Assembly (NCBI GenBank): GCA_965370415.1 | Contig: CBDUTJ010000011.1 | Span: 17,603-81,602, forward strand | Source: JACNIV01 sp965370415 | Lineage (GTDB): Bacteria; Cloacimonadota; Cloacimonadia; Cloacimonadales; TCS61 | Length of the DNA stretch: 64,000 bases | Direction: 5' to 3' | In this document: piece after piece, positions 1 through 7,823 of the stretch | Layout: every line of letters starts with the position of its first letter | Position numbering within the stretch: position 1 is the stretch's first letter | The notes under the pieces: model-generated | What the model was told of the DNA's origin: nothing | Databases searched by the model: none | Seen by the model: the letters and a program-made list of their open reading frames with translations, nothing else | Made by a program: the position numbers and the translations under genes

Positions 1-379
1 TATGTGTAAGAAATCTTGCTACTTCTACTAATCCATGTTGTTTATTTAGAATAGCATGCAAATAATCAGCAGAACTGATAAACCCTTTCATCAATATATC
101 TGCTTCCCCAGATCTAACTATTTCAACTGATTTCGCTGCTATTTTTGCCGGTTCTTTCTCATCCACAATATTCCATAAAGCTGTACTTAAATTACATTCT
201 TCCGATAATTTCAGAATCTCTTCTTTATCTCCAACCAGAGTTGCTTCTATAAATCCTTCGTTTACACTTTTAGCTACAGACTGAATAACTGAAGGAGCAT
301 TACCGCCAGCTACCACGAGTTTTCTTTTGGTATACTTTACTTTTTTTGTAATTTCATTTAATGATTTAATTTTTTTCAT
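1..379 (-). CDS. ptb: Phosphate butyryl/acetyltransferase family enzyme, N-terminal part (runs off the window)
   Basis: About 126 N-terminal residues are present; the rest lies beyond the window edge. The visible part starts MKKIKSLNEITKKVKYTKRK, continues with a VVAGGNAPSVIQSVAKS segment and ends around a DILMKGFISSADYLHAILNK segment, which matches the LMKG-x-ST block of phosphotransbutyrylases. Family members exchange phosphate for CoA on a short acyl group in the cytoplasm, giving acyl phosphate that a kinase can use to make ATP. Its ATG overlaps the TGA stop of the upstream double-receiver gene (ATGA), so the two are probably translationally coupled. Whether it prefers butyryl or acetyl cannot be told from this fragment. 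Confidence 0.8.
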   Translation of the reverse strand, partial: MKKIKSLNEITKKVKYTKRKLVVAGGNAPSVIQSVAKSVNEGFIEATLVGDKEEILKLSEECNLSTALWNIVDEKEPAKIAAKSVEIVRSGEADILMKGFISSADYLHAILNKQHGLVEVARFLTH

Positions 380-1176
380 GAATTGAAACCTATTAGAATT
401 TGATTAATTGTTTTTAGAAGTTCCATTGGTTCTACTGGTTTAGAAACATACATATCAGCCCGATGTTCTTTTGCAAGTCGTGAAGCAAAATCTGAACTGA
501 CAAGTTTATTGTCGATACTACTCACGATAACAACAGGTATTTGAGAGGTTTTCGGATTTTTTTTGAGTTCATAACATATAGAATATCCATCTTTATCTGG
601 AAGTGTTATTTCAAGAAGAATCAGATCTGGAGAAAAAGCTCGTGCCATTTTCTGTGCTTCAATACCACTCTCTGCTATAAACACTTCAAAATTGTTTGAT
701 AGGAGAACTTTTTCTATTCCTGATACAAAATCCGTATCACAATCAGTAATTAGGATTTTTCTCTTTCCTGGCAGTTTTTGGAATTTAATTTTTTTTTTTT
801 TCAGTAACTTCTTAACATTAAATAACAGTTCGTCTTTTTTTACAGGTTTTTCCATAAACTCGTCTGCTTTATGGCAGTAAGCAATTACATCAGCATAACT
901 GCTTCCCTTTTTTTTACTCATAGAAGTAAGGATAATAACAGGTATTTGAAAAGTTTCAGGAGTTTCTTTCAGTTCTCTGCAGATTGAAAAACCATCCCCA
1001 TCCGGGAGCATAATATCCAATATTATCAGATCCGGTTTTTCTGATTTTGCTTTTGTGAATCCTTCTCTACCTTTTGATGCTACCATAACATCATAATCTT
1101 TGCTTTCAAGAATGATTTGAATCGACTTTCGGAAATCCGAATCATCGTCTATAAGTAAAATTTTGGAATTAAGCAT
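376..1176 (-). CDS. Double-receiver (REC-REC) response regulator without output domain; second receiver altered
   Basis: 266 residues forming two CheY-like receiver domains (about 5-125 and 139-262) and no DNA-binding or enzymatic output. The first receiver has the acidic cluster D10-D12, phosphoacceptor D54 in LIILDIMLPD, an LTS switch threonine and the KP lysine at 110. The second has T144-D-C-D at the acidic site and Glu189 where the phosphoacceptor Asp should be (LILLEITLPD), so it probably cannot be phosphorylated normally. It overlaps by 8 bp the start of this gene with the similar gene upstream, and its stop overlaps the ptb start. Likely role: phosphate sink, adaptor or intermediate in the multi-gene relay encoded here (inference). 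Confidence 0.85.
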   Translation of the reverse strand: MLNSKILLIDDDSDFRKSIQIILESKDYDVMVASKGREGFTKAKSEKPDLIILDIMLPDGDGFSICRELKETPETFQIPVIILTSMSKKKGSSYADVIAYCHKADEFMEKPVKKDELLFNVKKLLKKKKIKFQKLPGKRKILITDCDTDFVSGIEKVLLSNNFEVFIAESGIEAQKMARAFSPDLILLEITLPDKDGYSICYELKKNPKTSQIPVVIVSSIDNKLVSSDFASRLAKEHRADMYVSKPVEPMELLKTINQILIGFNS

Positions 1177-1954
1177 ACTTGTGTATTCTTTCCAGAAGCT
1201 GTTCGGGTTTTATAGGTTTTTGGATGAATTCATCTACTTTATGATTTATTGCCAAGGTTTTGGCAAAATCAGGTTCGCTCAATTGTGTAGTGAAAGCAGT
1301 AACCATAAGAATTGGAATATTAAATGTCTTTTTATTGGATTTCAGTTCACGGCAAACAGAAAACCCATCTATATCTGGAAGAATCGGATCAATGACTATC
1401 AGCTGCGGGGACATGGTTTTAACCATCATTATCCCGCCTTTTCCTGTATCAGTAGTTTCTACTTCATAATCTTTTCTTTCCAGAGCTTTTCGCATGGAAC
1501 GCATAAAATCATGATCACTATCTATGAACAATATCTTTGGTTTATCAGAAAATTCCGAAGTGATAGCCTTGCTTCGGGTGATCAAGCCGTGCACTCGAGC
1601 GATCAATTCTTTCGGATCAATGGGTTTATCCGCAAATTCATCTGCCTGATGATGAAGAGCAATTTTTTCTGCATATTGCTTTTGAGCTTTCTTATCACTT
1701 ATGGAAGTTAGAATCAGGATGGGAATCTCAAAGAAATCAGTATTTTCCTTAATTTCCGTACATAATGAAAAACCATCATAATCCGGAAGCATTATATCCA
1801 GAATGATCAAATCGGGTTTTTCCTTTTTCAACATCAACCTGGCTTCTCTTGCGTTTGCTGCAGTTACAACATCATATCCTCTGAATTTGAGTATTTTGGA
1901 TGTGGCTCCACGAAAATCTACATCATCATCGATCATTAAAATTTTACCTTTCAT
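1169..1954 (-). CDS. Double-receiver (REC-REC) response regulator without output domain
   Basis: 261 residues, two receiver domains (about 3-125 and 136-260). Both keep the phosphoacceptor Asp (LIILDIMLPD in the first, LIVIDPILPD in the second), the acidic residues near the N-terminus (IDDD and IDSD) and a conserved KP lysine. There is no effector domain. A good Shine-Dalgarno (GGAGG, about 7 nt upstream) supports the MKGKILMIDDD start. The gene overlaps the kinase hybrid upstream by about 11 bp and the next REC-REC gene downstream by 8 bp, so it sits in a tightly coupled signalling operon. It is a paralogue of its downstream neighbour; together they give four stand-alone receiver units. Confidence 0.88.
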   Translation of the reverse strand: MKGKILMIDDDVDFRGATSKILKFRGYDVVTAANAREARLMLKKEKPDLIILDIMLPDYDGFSLCTEIKENTDFFEIPILILTSISDKKAQKQYAEKIALHHQADEFADKPIDPKELIARVHGLITRSKAITSEFSDKPKILFIDSDHDFMRSMRKALERKDYEVETTDTGKGGIMMVKTMSPQLIVIDPILPDIDGFSVCRELKSNKKTFNIPILMVTAFTTQLSEPDFAKTLAINHKVDEFIQKPIKPEQLLERIHKYA

Positions 1955-3056
1955 TTTTTTCCTCCTTTATTTCTGGCAGAAGAATTGAAAAAACCGTTCC
2001 TCTACCGGGTTCGCTTGTTACTTTGATTTCTCCTGAATGAGCATCAATAACCCTCTTTACAATACATAAACCCAAACCAGTTCCATCTGTTCTATTGTGT
2101 GGATTTACCTGATAAAATTGATCAAATATAAATGGTAATTCCTGCTGAGAAATTCCAATTCCAGTATCAGAAATCTCCACCTTTACATACTCGTTTTCCA
2201 TTTGTGCGGAGATGGTTACATTCCCACCATCAATATTATACCTGATACCATTTTCCACTAAATTTAGAAAAACCTGCTCCAGAGTATTTGCATTACCGGA
2301 TATTAAAGCCAGGTTTTGGGGAACATCCATTTTTATAGTTACATTATTTTGTTTAGCTAATGATTGTAAAGTATCCGGGATCTTGGATAGGATTGGAATT
2401 AGGTCTGTTGGTTTTAATTCAGCCACCAGCTTATTTGCATCAATTTTGGCAAAGTCGAGCCATTCTTTAATAAGTCTAATCAATTCATCAATACGGATTT
2501 TTGAGCGATTCATTATTTTTTTTTGTTCTTCAGAAACAGCACCCACCATACCGCCGAGAATTACCTCAAAATATTGTTGAACGGCAACCAGCGGAGTTCT
2601 AAGCTGATGTGAGACCATACTGATGAAATTTTCTTTCATTCTATCTTTTTCTTCACGTATTCTATTTGTTTCGAGAATTAATTTCCTTCTTTTTAAAGCT
2701 CTGCGTGTAACCAATCGGAGTTCATCAGGATTGAACGGTTTAGGTAAGAAATCGTATGCTTCCCTTTTTATAGCTTCCACTGCAGATTCTATCGTGGCAT
2801 ATCCGGTTATAACTATTGAGACGATTGTCGGATCGATCTTTTTTATCTCTTCCAGAACTTCCATTCCACTCATCCCGGGCATTTTGAGATCCACATAAAC
2901 AAGGTGCGGTTTAAGTTCTCTGATCTTCCTTAATCCTGAAATACCATCATTAGCCATATCAACCTGATAACCATCTTTAACGAAAACCTGGCTACAGGAA
3001 TCACATATATATTGTTCATCGTCGATTATAAGAATTTTAACATTTTCCGTTTTCAT
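1944..3056 (-). CDS. Receiver - histidine kinase hybrid (REC-HisKA-HATPase), soluble
   Basis: About 370 residues: an N-terminal receiver (IIDDE acidic site, phosphoacceptor in VYVDLKMPG, ITGYAT switch region, KPF lysine), a short coiled linker, a HisKA domain with the phosphorylated His in MVSHQLRTPL, and a HATPase_c domain with N box (NLVENGIRYN), G1 (DTGIGI) and G2 (GTGLGL) motifs. There is no membrane segment, so it is a cytoplasmic kinase, probably controlled by phosphorylation of its own receiver by another kinase. An in-frame ATG 18 bp further upstream is also possible; neither has a clear ribosome site, and MKTENVKILIIDDE is the usual kind of receiver start. It follows the sigma54 regulator after a 165-bp gap. 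Confidence 0.88.
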   Translation of the reverse strand: MKTENVKILIIDDEQYICDSCSQVFVKDGYQVDMANDGISGLRKIRELKPHLVYVDLKMPGMSGMEVLEEIKKIDPTIVSIVITGYATIESAVEAIKREAYDFLPKPFNPDELRLVTRRALKRRKLILETNRIREEKDRMKENFISMVSHQLRTPLVAVQQYFEVILGGMVGAVSEEQKKIMNRSKIRIDELIRLIKEWLDFAKIDANKLVAELKPTDLIPILSKIPDTLQSLAKQNNVTIKMDVPQNLALISGNANTLEQVFLNLVENGIRYNIDGGNVTISAQMENEYVKVEISDTGIGISQQELPFIFDQFYQVNPHNRTDGTGLGLCIVKRVIDAHSGEIKVTSEPGRGTVFSILLPEIKEEKNER

Positions 3057-3215
3057 GCTATAATGTAATGGCAATATCTATGCCATAAAACCGGTGATGA
3101 AATGAAAGTGTCCTAAGTTTCTAAAATGGAATGAATTACCTTTTTTTCTTATTTATATTTAGAGAAAGTAAATGCTAAATTAAGATGAACTTCTGCGGAC
3201 TTTGTCCTCAATGCC

Positions 3216-3230
3216 GGGGAATTAATCCCC
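3216..3230 (-). other. Small hairpin spanning the stop codon of the sigma54 regulator
   Basis: GGGGA-ATTAA-TCCCC forms a 5-bp stem with a 5-nt loop that contains the stop codon of the upstream gene. There is no T tract on the minus strand, so it is not a classical terminator; it could protect the message or dampen expression of the downstream kinase. A second mini-hairpin (GGAC-AAA-GTCC, about 3196-3206) follows. The remaining gap to 3057 shows no gene. Confidence 0.35.
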
Positions 3231-4565
3231 AGATTTTAATCTATATTTATCGATCTTCTGTCGTAATGTTTTACGATCGATTTTAAGCAAATCTGCTGCT
3301 TTGCTTTTATTCCAATTACATTCTCTTAAAATTTTTATTATGTGTTCTTTTTCAGCAGATGCCAAAGTAGTGGAATAGTTTTTTAAACTAACAAATGAAA
3401 AATGAAAAATATCTGTTGGCTCTATGATATCACTTTCAGCAAGAACAACTGAACGTTCTATAGTATTTTGCAATTCCCTTACATTTCCAGGCCAATCATA
3501 ATCAATAAGAGCTTGCATAGCCTTTGGGGAAATTGATCTAATTTTTTTTCCTCTTTTCTGGTTATATTTATTCAGAAAATAATTTACCAGGGAAGGGATA
3601 TCATCTTTCCGAATCCGAAGCGAAGGCAAATTTATAGGTATCACAGCTAACCTGTAAAAAAGATCTTCACGGAATGTATCTTCTTTTATGCCTTTGACAA
3701 GATCTGTATTTGTTGCTGAAATAATTCGAACATCAATTTTTATTGTCTGGTTACTTCCAACTTTTGTAACTTCACTTTCCTGAATTGCTCTCAGAAGCTT
3801 CCCTTGAATATTCGTACTGATATTTCCAATTTCGTCAAAAAAAAGAGTTCCGGTATTTGCCAACTCAAATTTCCCATATTTGGATGCAATTGCTCCTGTA
3901 AATGAACCCTTAACGTGTCCGAAAAGTTCACTCTCAAAAAGGGTTTCCACCAAACTTCCGCAATCTACAGTTACAAAAGGTTTATTTTTTCGTGAGCTAT
4001 TTCGATGAATTGCTCTGGCAACCAGTTCTTTTCCTGTTCCACTTTCACCTGAAATTAAAACTGTACTATCAGTTGGTCCTACTCTTCTTATCAATTCTTT
4101 TATTTTTATCATTGGTTTACTTTCACCGATGAACTCATCCATTCCAATATATGAATCTAACTGCTCGCGAAGATAGATGTTCTCTAAAAACAGTTTTCTT
4201 TTTTCAGCTACACGTTTTATAATTACTCTTAAAGCATCTGGAGTAAAAGGTTTGGGTAGAAAATCATTAGCACCAATTTTCATAGCTTCCACAGCTGATT
4301 CAACTGTAGCATATCCGGTAATAATAATTACAGCCGTATCAGGATGATTTTCTTTTATCTTTTTCAAGATGCTCATACCACTAATACCCGGCATTTTCAA
4401 ATCAAGGATAACAATATCATAAACCTCTTTTTTCAGAAACTCCAGACCTTGAAGTCCTTCTTCAGCTTCAGTCACACTGTAATGGACTTTGACAAGGATT
4501 TGACGGCAAGCGTCACGTATATACTTATCATCGTCGATAACTAATACATTAGTTAGTCTATCCAT
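3222..4565 (-). CDS. NtrC-family sigma54-dependent response regulator (REC-AAA+-FIS)
   Basis: 447 residues. An N-terminal receiver (VIDDD, phosphoacceptor in VILDLKMPG, KPF lysine) is followed by a sigma54-activator AAA+ domain with Walker A GESGTGKE, Walker B LFFDEIG and downstream FREDLFYRL and WPGNVREL blocks, and a C-terminal FIS-type helix-turn-helix (KSKAADLLKIDRKTLRQKI). The sigma54-contact loop reads GSFTGA instead of the usual GAFTGA. The start is backed by GAGGAA upstream. It overlaps the preceding membrane kinase by 8 bp, so the two are a coupled two-component pair. It should activate sigma54 promoters; no matching promoter was recognised in the window. Confidence 0.93.
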   Translation of the reverse strand: MDRLTNVLVIDDDKYIRDACRQILVKVHYSVTEAEEGLQGLEFLKKEVYDIVILDLKMPGISGMSILKKIKENHPDTAVIIITGYATVESAVEAMKIGANDFLPKPFTPDALRVIIKRVAEKRKLFLENIYLREQLDSYIGMDEFIGESKPMIKIKELIRRVGPTDSTVLISGESGTGKELVARAIHRNSSRKNKPFVTVDCGSLVETLFESELFGHVKGSFTGAIASKYGKFELANTGTLFFDEIGNISTNIQGKLLRAIQESEVTKVGSNQTIKIDVRIISATNTDLVKGIKEDTFREDLFYRLAVIPINLPSLRIRKDDIPSLVNYFLNKYNQKRGKKIRSISPKAMQALIDYDWPGNVRELQNTIERSVVLAESDIIEPTDIFHFSFVSLKNYSTTLASAEKEHIIKILRECNWNKSKAADLLKIDRKTLRQKIDKYRLKSGD

Positions 4566-6480
4566 TTTGTTCCTCTATAGGTAAACTGATAATAAAAGTG
4601 GAACCTTTTCCAGCTTTACTTACAACACTGATATTCCCCTTGTGTTTTTTGATGATCCCATAACTTATTGATAGTCCCAGACCTGTGCTGTGAGGTTTGT
4701 GGCTTGCCGAGAAAAAAGGATCGAAAATTTTCTTAATATTTTCTTTTATAATTCCATAACCAGTATCTGTAAAATTCACATTAATAAAATTTTTATCGGT
4801 AGAATAGTAGGTTTCAATGGTTAATTCTCCCTGACCTTTCATTGCTTCCACTGCATTAAGTAGGATATTAACAAATACCTGTTGAATCTTAGCTTTATCG
4901 AACATGATATTTGGAATTGTCAGATCATACTTTTTAGTGATCTTAACATTCAGAAACAAAGATTGATTTTTTACAAGCGAAAGCACATCCTCGATAACAT
5001 GATGGATACTATCCTTCTTCATCTCCGGTTCTGTTTGGCGGGAGAAATCGAGCAGTCCTCTTACGATTTTCTTACACCTGGTTGTTTGCTCTACAATTTT
5101 TTGCAGATTCTCTTTTTCAGGAGACTCTTTTGGTAAATCCTCTAAGATAAGACTGCTATAAATTAAGATGCTACCGAGTGGATTATTAATTTCATGAGCA
5201 ACACCTGCCGCTAATTTACCAACAACAGCTAATCTTTCGGACTCCATAATTTTCTGTTTTGTATATTCCAGTAATTTCTGGTCTCTTTCTCTTATGGAAT
5301 CTGCCATAAAATTAAATGTGCTGCCCAATTCAGCAAATTCATCTTTGGATTTACATTCAACTCGATGGCTTAAATCTCCTGATGCCAAATGATGTGATGC
5401 AGTAACAAGACACTTTATAGGTCTGATTATACTATTCCCAAGAAAATAGGAAATTATAAAAGATACTATAACACCGGCAAATGTAATCCACAGAAAAGTC
5501 CACAAGGTATCTTGTTTCATATCAGTAAATTCTTCTTCCAGAATTCCCACATATAAAATTCCAATAAGCTTATCATTGATGCTTCTTATTGGTTCATAAG
5601 CAGCAATATACCAATTATTAACAACGAAAGCTCTATGGATCCAGGGATTTCCTTTGATCAGCACCTGATTGTAAACTTCTTCAGAAACCCGCGTACCAAT
5701 TGCTCTTTCTCCATCGATTGTTTCAACATTGGTTGAGATGCGAAGATCATTCTGAAAAATGGTTGCTGTACCAATATCTTTCCCTTTGTAAGTTTCCCTT
5801 CGATATACAATATCTTTTATTTTATCAACGAGTTCAAAATTCCTGTTAAGAAGAACTCCGCCATATAATACTCCGATTAAGTTACCTTCGTAATCAAAAA
5901 TGGGAGCTGCTGCCTTTATGATCATTCCGGAAGTTTCCTCCTGCTCCAGCCTTTTTCTTGCTTTAGGTGTTTCAATTAATTCAATTCGAGCTTGCTCAGG
6001 AAGTTCCTCGTTTTCTAACGATAGTTCTTTTTTTGAAAATATCTGGGTTGCTGCTACTATTTTTTCTTTACCTATAACTTTCTCTACAATTTCATCATTT
6101 GCCTGACTATCACCAAAGAATTCAGGATTATTTGCTCGCAAAAGAACTGTTCCATTCTTATCTGTGAGAGTAAGAAAATCCAAAGATTCTATTTCGCTGA
6201 TTTTCTTAAGTTCATTTTCCAGAGATTGGATATCCTGTTTCATGAAGGCGTTTTTAATAAAAAACCTTAAAGCTGTTAGGCGAATGGAAGCTTCGACTAC
6301 CCTGGTTTTTTCCTTATAAATTTCTCTTGCTGTATTAAGGTCTAATTTCACTTTTTTCTGGGCTTGTTTCACAATCCTGTCACCGATCAGATGCACTCCA
6401 ACAAGCGTAGCTGTTAAACCTGTTAATATTATAACCAGAAGGAAGAAAATAATCATTTTTAACCTGATTGATAATTTCAT
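4558..6480 (-). CDS. Membrane sensor histidine kinase (Cache-like sensor, HAMP, HisKA, HATPase)
   Basis: 640 residues. A first membrane helix (about 9-30) and a second (about 336-358) flank a large periplasmic region with PAS/Cache-like features, including two repeats of the GNLIGVLYGGVLL / DKLIGILYVGIL type. A HAMP domain (IIRPIKCLVTASHHLASGDL) leads to HisKA with the phosphorylated His in GVAHEINNPLGS and a HATPase_c domain (NILLNAVEAM, DTGYGI, GLGLSI). It is a NtrB-like kinase facing the periplasm, most likely the partner of the overlapping sigma54 regulator. The ligand cannot be predicted. Its start lies 31 bp after the OmpA-family gene, suggesting co-transcription with a cell-wall-binding protein. 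Confidence 0.9.
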   Translation of the reverse strand: MKLSIRLKMIIFFLLVIILTGLTATLVGVHLIGDRIVKQAQKKVKLDLNTAREIYKEKTRVVEASIRLTALRFFIKNAFMKQDIQSLENELKKISEIESLDFLTLTDKNGTVLLRANNPEFFGDSQANDEIVEKVIGKEKIVAATQIFSKKELSLENEELPEQARIELIETPKARKRLEQEETSGMIIKAAAPIFDYEGNLIGVLYGGVLLNRNFELVDKIKDIVYRRETYKGKDIGTATIFQNDLRISTNVETIDGERAIGTRVSEEVYNQVLIKGNPWIHRAFVVNNWYIAAYEPIRSINDKLIGILYVGILEEEFTDMKQDTLWTFLWITFAGVIVSFIISYFLGNSIIRPIKCLVTASHHLASGDLSHRVECKSKDEFAELGSTFNFMADSIRERDQKLLEYTKQKIMESERLAVVGKLAAGVAHEINNPLGSILIYSSLILEDLPKESPEKENLQKIVEQTTRCKKIVRGLLDFSRQTEPEMKKDSIHHVIEDVLSLVKNQSLFLNVKITKKYDLTIPNIMFDKAKIQQVFVNILLNAVEAMKGQGELTIETYYSTDKNFINVNFTDTGYGIIKENIKKIFDPFFSASHKPHSTGLGLSISYGIIKKHKGNISVVSKAGKGSTFIISLPIEEQNG

Positions 6481-6511
6481 TTTAGTTATTCTCCAAAATC
6501 ATTAAAAAAGC

Positions 6512-7375
6512 TTAAAAATCCGAAACGATTATATCTACGCGTCGATTTTGTTTTCTTCCTTCTTTTGTAAAATTAGCTCTAATTGGTCTTCTGAAACCAT
6601 ACCCGGCAGAACTAAGCCTATGTTCATCAACTCCAAGATCTATAAGGAACTCCTTTACGTTATATGCTCTATCTTCCGATAATATTTGGTTGAATTCAGC
6701 AGAACCTGTATCATCTGTATGTCCTTCAATAATTATTCGTGAATCTCGATACACAAGCAGTATACCTGCAACTTTTGCCAGACTGATTTTTAACTCACAG
6801 GTAAGGGTGGCTTTACCGACATCAAAAAGGATATCAGACATGGAAATGATAGTTCCGCGAGCATCTCTTTTCACATTTATAAGTTCATTCTCAAGTTTGT
6901 AGAATCTACGTTCAGCTTCTGCTTTTTTCTCTGCAAGTTCTTTTTGAATACGGATAGCTTTTTCGGTTGCCAATCTCTGCTTAATCCTGTTTATTTCTTC
7001 TCTCATCTCATTTATTTCACGAAGGATTTCTTCACCTTCTTTCTGCACTTCCAGGTTTACCGCATAATTTTTTGCTGCTACCATTTGAATCTTCGCAGCT
7101 TCTGTCAAAAGCTGGAGCAGTTCAAATTCTTCTTCAGCTTCCTTCATATAAAGTTTATCGGAATAAAGTTCTATCGCCATTTCAATCCTTGCGAGTACTA
7201 TCGGGTAGAGATCAACTTCACGGGCAATTCCAGCTTCCAGATATTCCTGGTAAGTTTTTGTAAGTTCTGCTTTAAACTCAGCAAGTTTTTCCATGGTGAA
7301 CTCTTCTGACCAGCAGTACACATGAAAGGTTAGAAATATTAATAAAAATATTAGTTTATATATATTCTTTTTCAT
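6512..7375 (-). CDS. OmpA-family peptidoglycan-binding envelope protein with coiled-coil stalk
   Basis: 287 residues: an N-terminal hydrophobic signal segment (about 1-22), a helical and strongly charged region (about 95-170, coiled coil likely), and a C-terminal OmpA-like domain (about 175-285) with the diagnostic EGHTDDTGS, LSEDRAYNV and RRVDIIV blocks that bind peptidoglycan. The helical region suggests a DUF4398/TPR-like arrangement. Its start codon overlaps the stop of the small exported protein upstream (ATGA), so the two are probably made together. Located just before a periplasm-facing kinase, it may take part in envelope-state sensing (inference). Confidence 0.85.
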   Translation of the reverse strand: MKKNIYKLIFLLIFLTFHVYCWSEEFTMEKLAEFKAELTKTYQEYLEAGIAREVDLYPIVLARIEMAIELYSDKLYMKEAEEEFELLQLLTEAAKIQMVAAKNYAVNLEVQKEGEEILREINEMREEINRIKQRLATEKAIRIQKELAEKKAEAERRFYKLENELINVKRDARGTIISMSDILFDVGKATLTCELKISLAKVAGILLVYRDSRIIIEGHTDDTGSAEFNQILSEDRAYNVKEFLIDLGVDEHRLSSAGYGFRRPIRANFTKEGRKQNRRVDIIVSDF

Positions 7376-7776
7376 TTTTGAAGCTCCAATTTTAATTCCT
7401 TAAAATCATCTTTGAGATATTCAAGCTGTTTCCTTGTTATCCTAAGAGATTCGACCTGCCTGTCATGTTGTTCCTTACTTCTTTCCAGATCATACAAACT
7501 GAGGGCTAACCTATAAAGGATGAATGCTTTATCTATATTTTTATGCAGTCTTTTTTCTTTATTCTTCTTTTTAAGCTCTCGATACTCTTCATAAAGCAGA
7601 TCGGCTTTTTTTATGAGGATAGATTCCAATTTATGTTCTTCACAACTCTTCTTTAAAACCTTTACCTGATATTCCTTTCTGGCCAATTCCTGTTTCAATA
7701 GTTTCCTGCTTGAAACACAGAATAAATTAAAACTCAAAAACAGTAATACAATAAAACAAATTAATTTCTTTTTCAT
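7372..7776 (-). CDS. Small exported, probable lipoprotein, helical
   Basis: 134 residues with a signal segment (MKKKLICFIVLLFLSFNLFC) and a cysteine at position 20 that could be the lipid-attachment residue, although the lipobox is not ideal. The mature part is rich in Lys, Glu and Leu and is predicted to be all helix/coiled coil. No named family is recognised with certainty; small helical lipoproteins next to OmpA-domain genes occur in several phyla. The start is supported by AAGGAG upstream. The ATGA overlap with the OmpA gene argues for a shared complex. Confidence 0.7.
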   Translation of the reverse strand: MKKKLICFIVLLFLSFNLFCVSSRKLLKQELARKEYQVKVLKKSCEEHKLESILIKKADLLYEEYRELKKKNKEKRLHKNIDKAFILYRLALSLYDLERSKEQHDRQVESLRITRKQLEYLKDDFKELKLELQK

Positions 7777-7823
7777 AAAAACTCCTTTTTTTATAAAATT
7801 ATAACATTAACAATTTTCGTTGT

